The position numbers and the translations under genes were made by a program. DNA of 5,644 nt from Caldifarciminota bacterium UBA3073 (GTDB lineage Bacteria > Hydrothermota > UBA3073): NCBI GenBank assembly GCA_002366725.1, contig DFBT01000005.1, positions 45,467 through 51,110 of the forward strand, given 5' to 3'. A model generated the notes under the pieces. The model saw nothing but the letters and a program-made list of their open reading frames with translations. It was not told the DNA's origin and did not search any database. Shown piece after piece: positions 5,624 through 5,644 of this stretch (position 1 is the stretch's first letter; every line of letters starts with the position of its first letter).

Positions 5624-5644
5624 CTAATCAACTAATCAACTAAT
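5624..5644. repeat. Period-8 tandem repeat (CTAATCAA) cut by the window end
   Basis: CTAATCAA at 5624-5631 and 5632-5639, then CTAAT to the last base. At least 2.6 copies are present and the array may continue outside. It lies upstream of ftsZ. Confidence 0.8.

Larger units (their letters stand above)
5543..5644. other. Non-coding leader upstream of ftsZ
   Basis: No coding sequence is visible, so the next gene upstream lies outside the window. It carries the ftsZ ribosome-binding site, a TTGACT (5580-5575) without a suitably spaced -10 box, a GTCATTAA/GTCATTGG doublet (5586-5601) and the period-8 repeat at the edge. Confidence 0.6.

Overview
The window carries five protein-coding genes, all on the minus strand. 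In transcription order (high to low coordinates) they are ftsZ, gpsA, tgt, lpxA and a Gfo/Idh/MocA-family oxidoreductase. LpxA (first step of lipid A synthesis) points to a diderm, Gram-negative-type bacterium. The intergenic DNA is unusual: short tandem repeats, AT-rich TTTGATTTTTGAT-like tracts and a GC-rich perfect-stem hairpin. From memory, such repeats are common in genomes of poorly cultivated candidate phyla, often reconstructed from metagenomes. I cannot assign a phylum from this window.

Layout: 5543-5644 is a non-coding leader of ftsZ with a period-8 repeat at the window edge. ftsZ (4421-5542) and gpsA (3417-4418) are separated by 2 nt and look co-transcribed. A 343-nt gap (3074-3416) follows. 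It holds a near-consensus sigma-70-type promoter (TTGACT, 17 nt, TATACT) pointing toward tgt, and a repeat cluster that lies in the predicted tgt leader. tgt (2033-3073) and lpxA (1268-2032) abut exactly, the tgt stop touching the lpxA ATG, so they are very probably translationally coupled. A 233-nt AT-rich gap with a long imperfect inverted repeat separates lpxA from the oxidoreductase (108-1034). A related AT-rich tract follows that gene at 61-107.

Functionally this is mainly a cell-envelope and growth locus: FtsZ builds the division ring, GpsA makes glycerol-3-phosphate for phospholipids, and LpxA acylates a UDP-amino sugar for lipid A. The oxidoreductase next to lpxA recalls the GnnA-type dehydrogenases that, with a transaminase, supply a 3-amino UDP-sugar to LpxA in some bacteria. 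Tgt modifies tRNA and is the outlier. The points most worth checking are the oxidoreductase start, which lacks a conventional start codon that preserves the first Rossmann strand; substitutions at acceptor-site positions of LpxA; and the well-formed promoter with a palindrome over its -10 box. I see no mobile element, CRISPR array, RNA gene or clearly novel multi-gene system.
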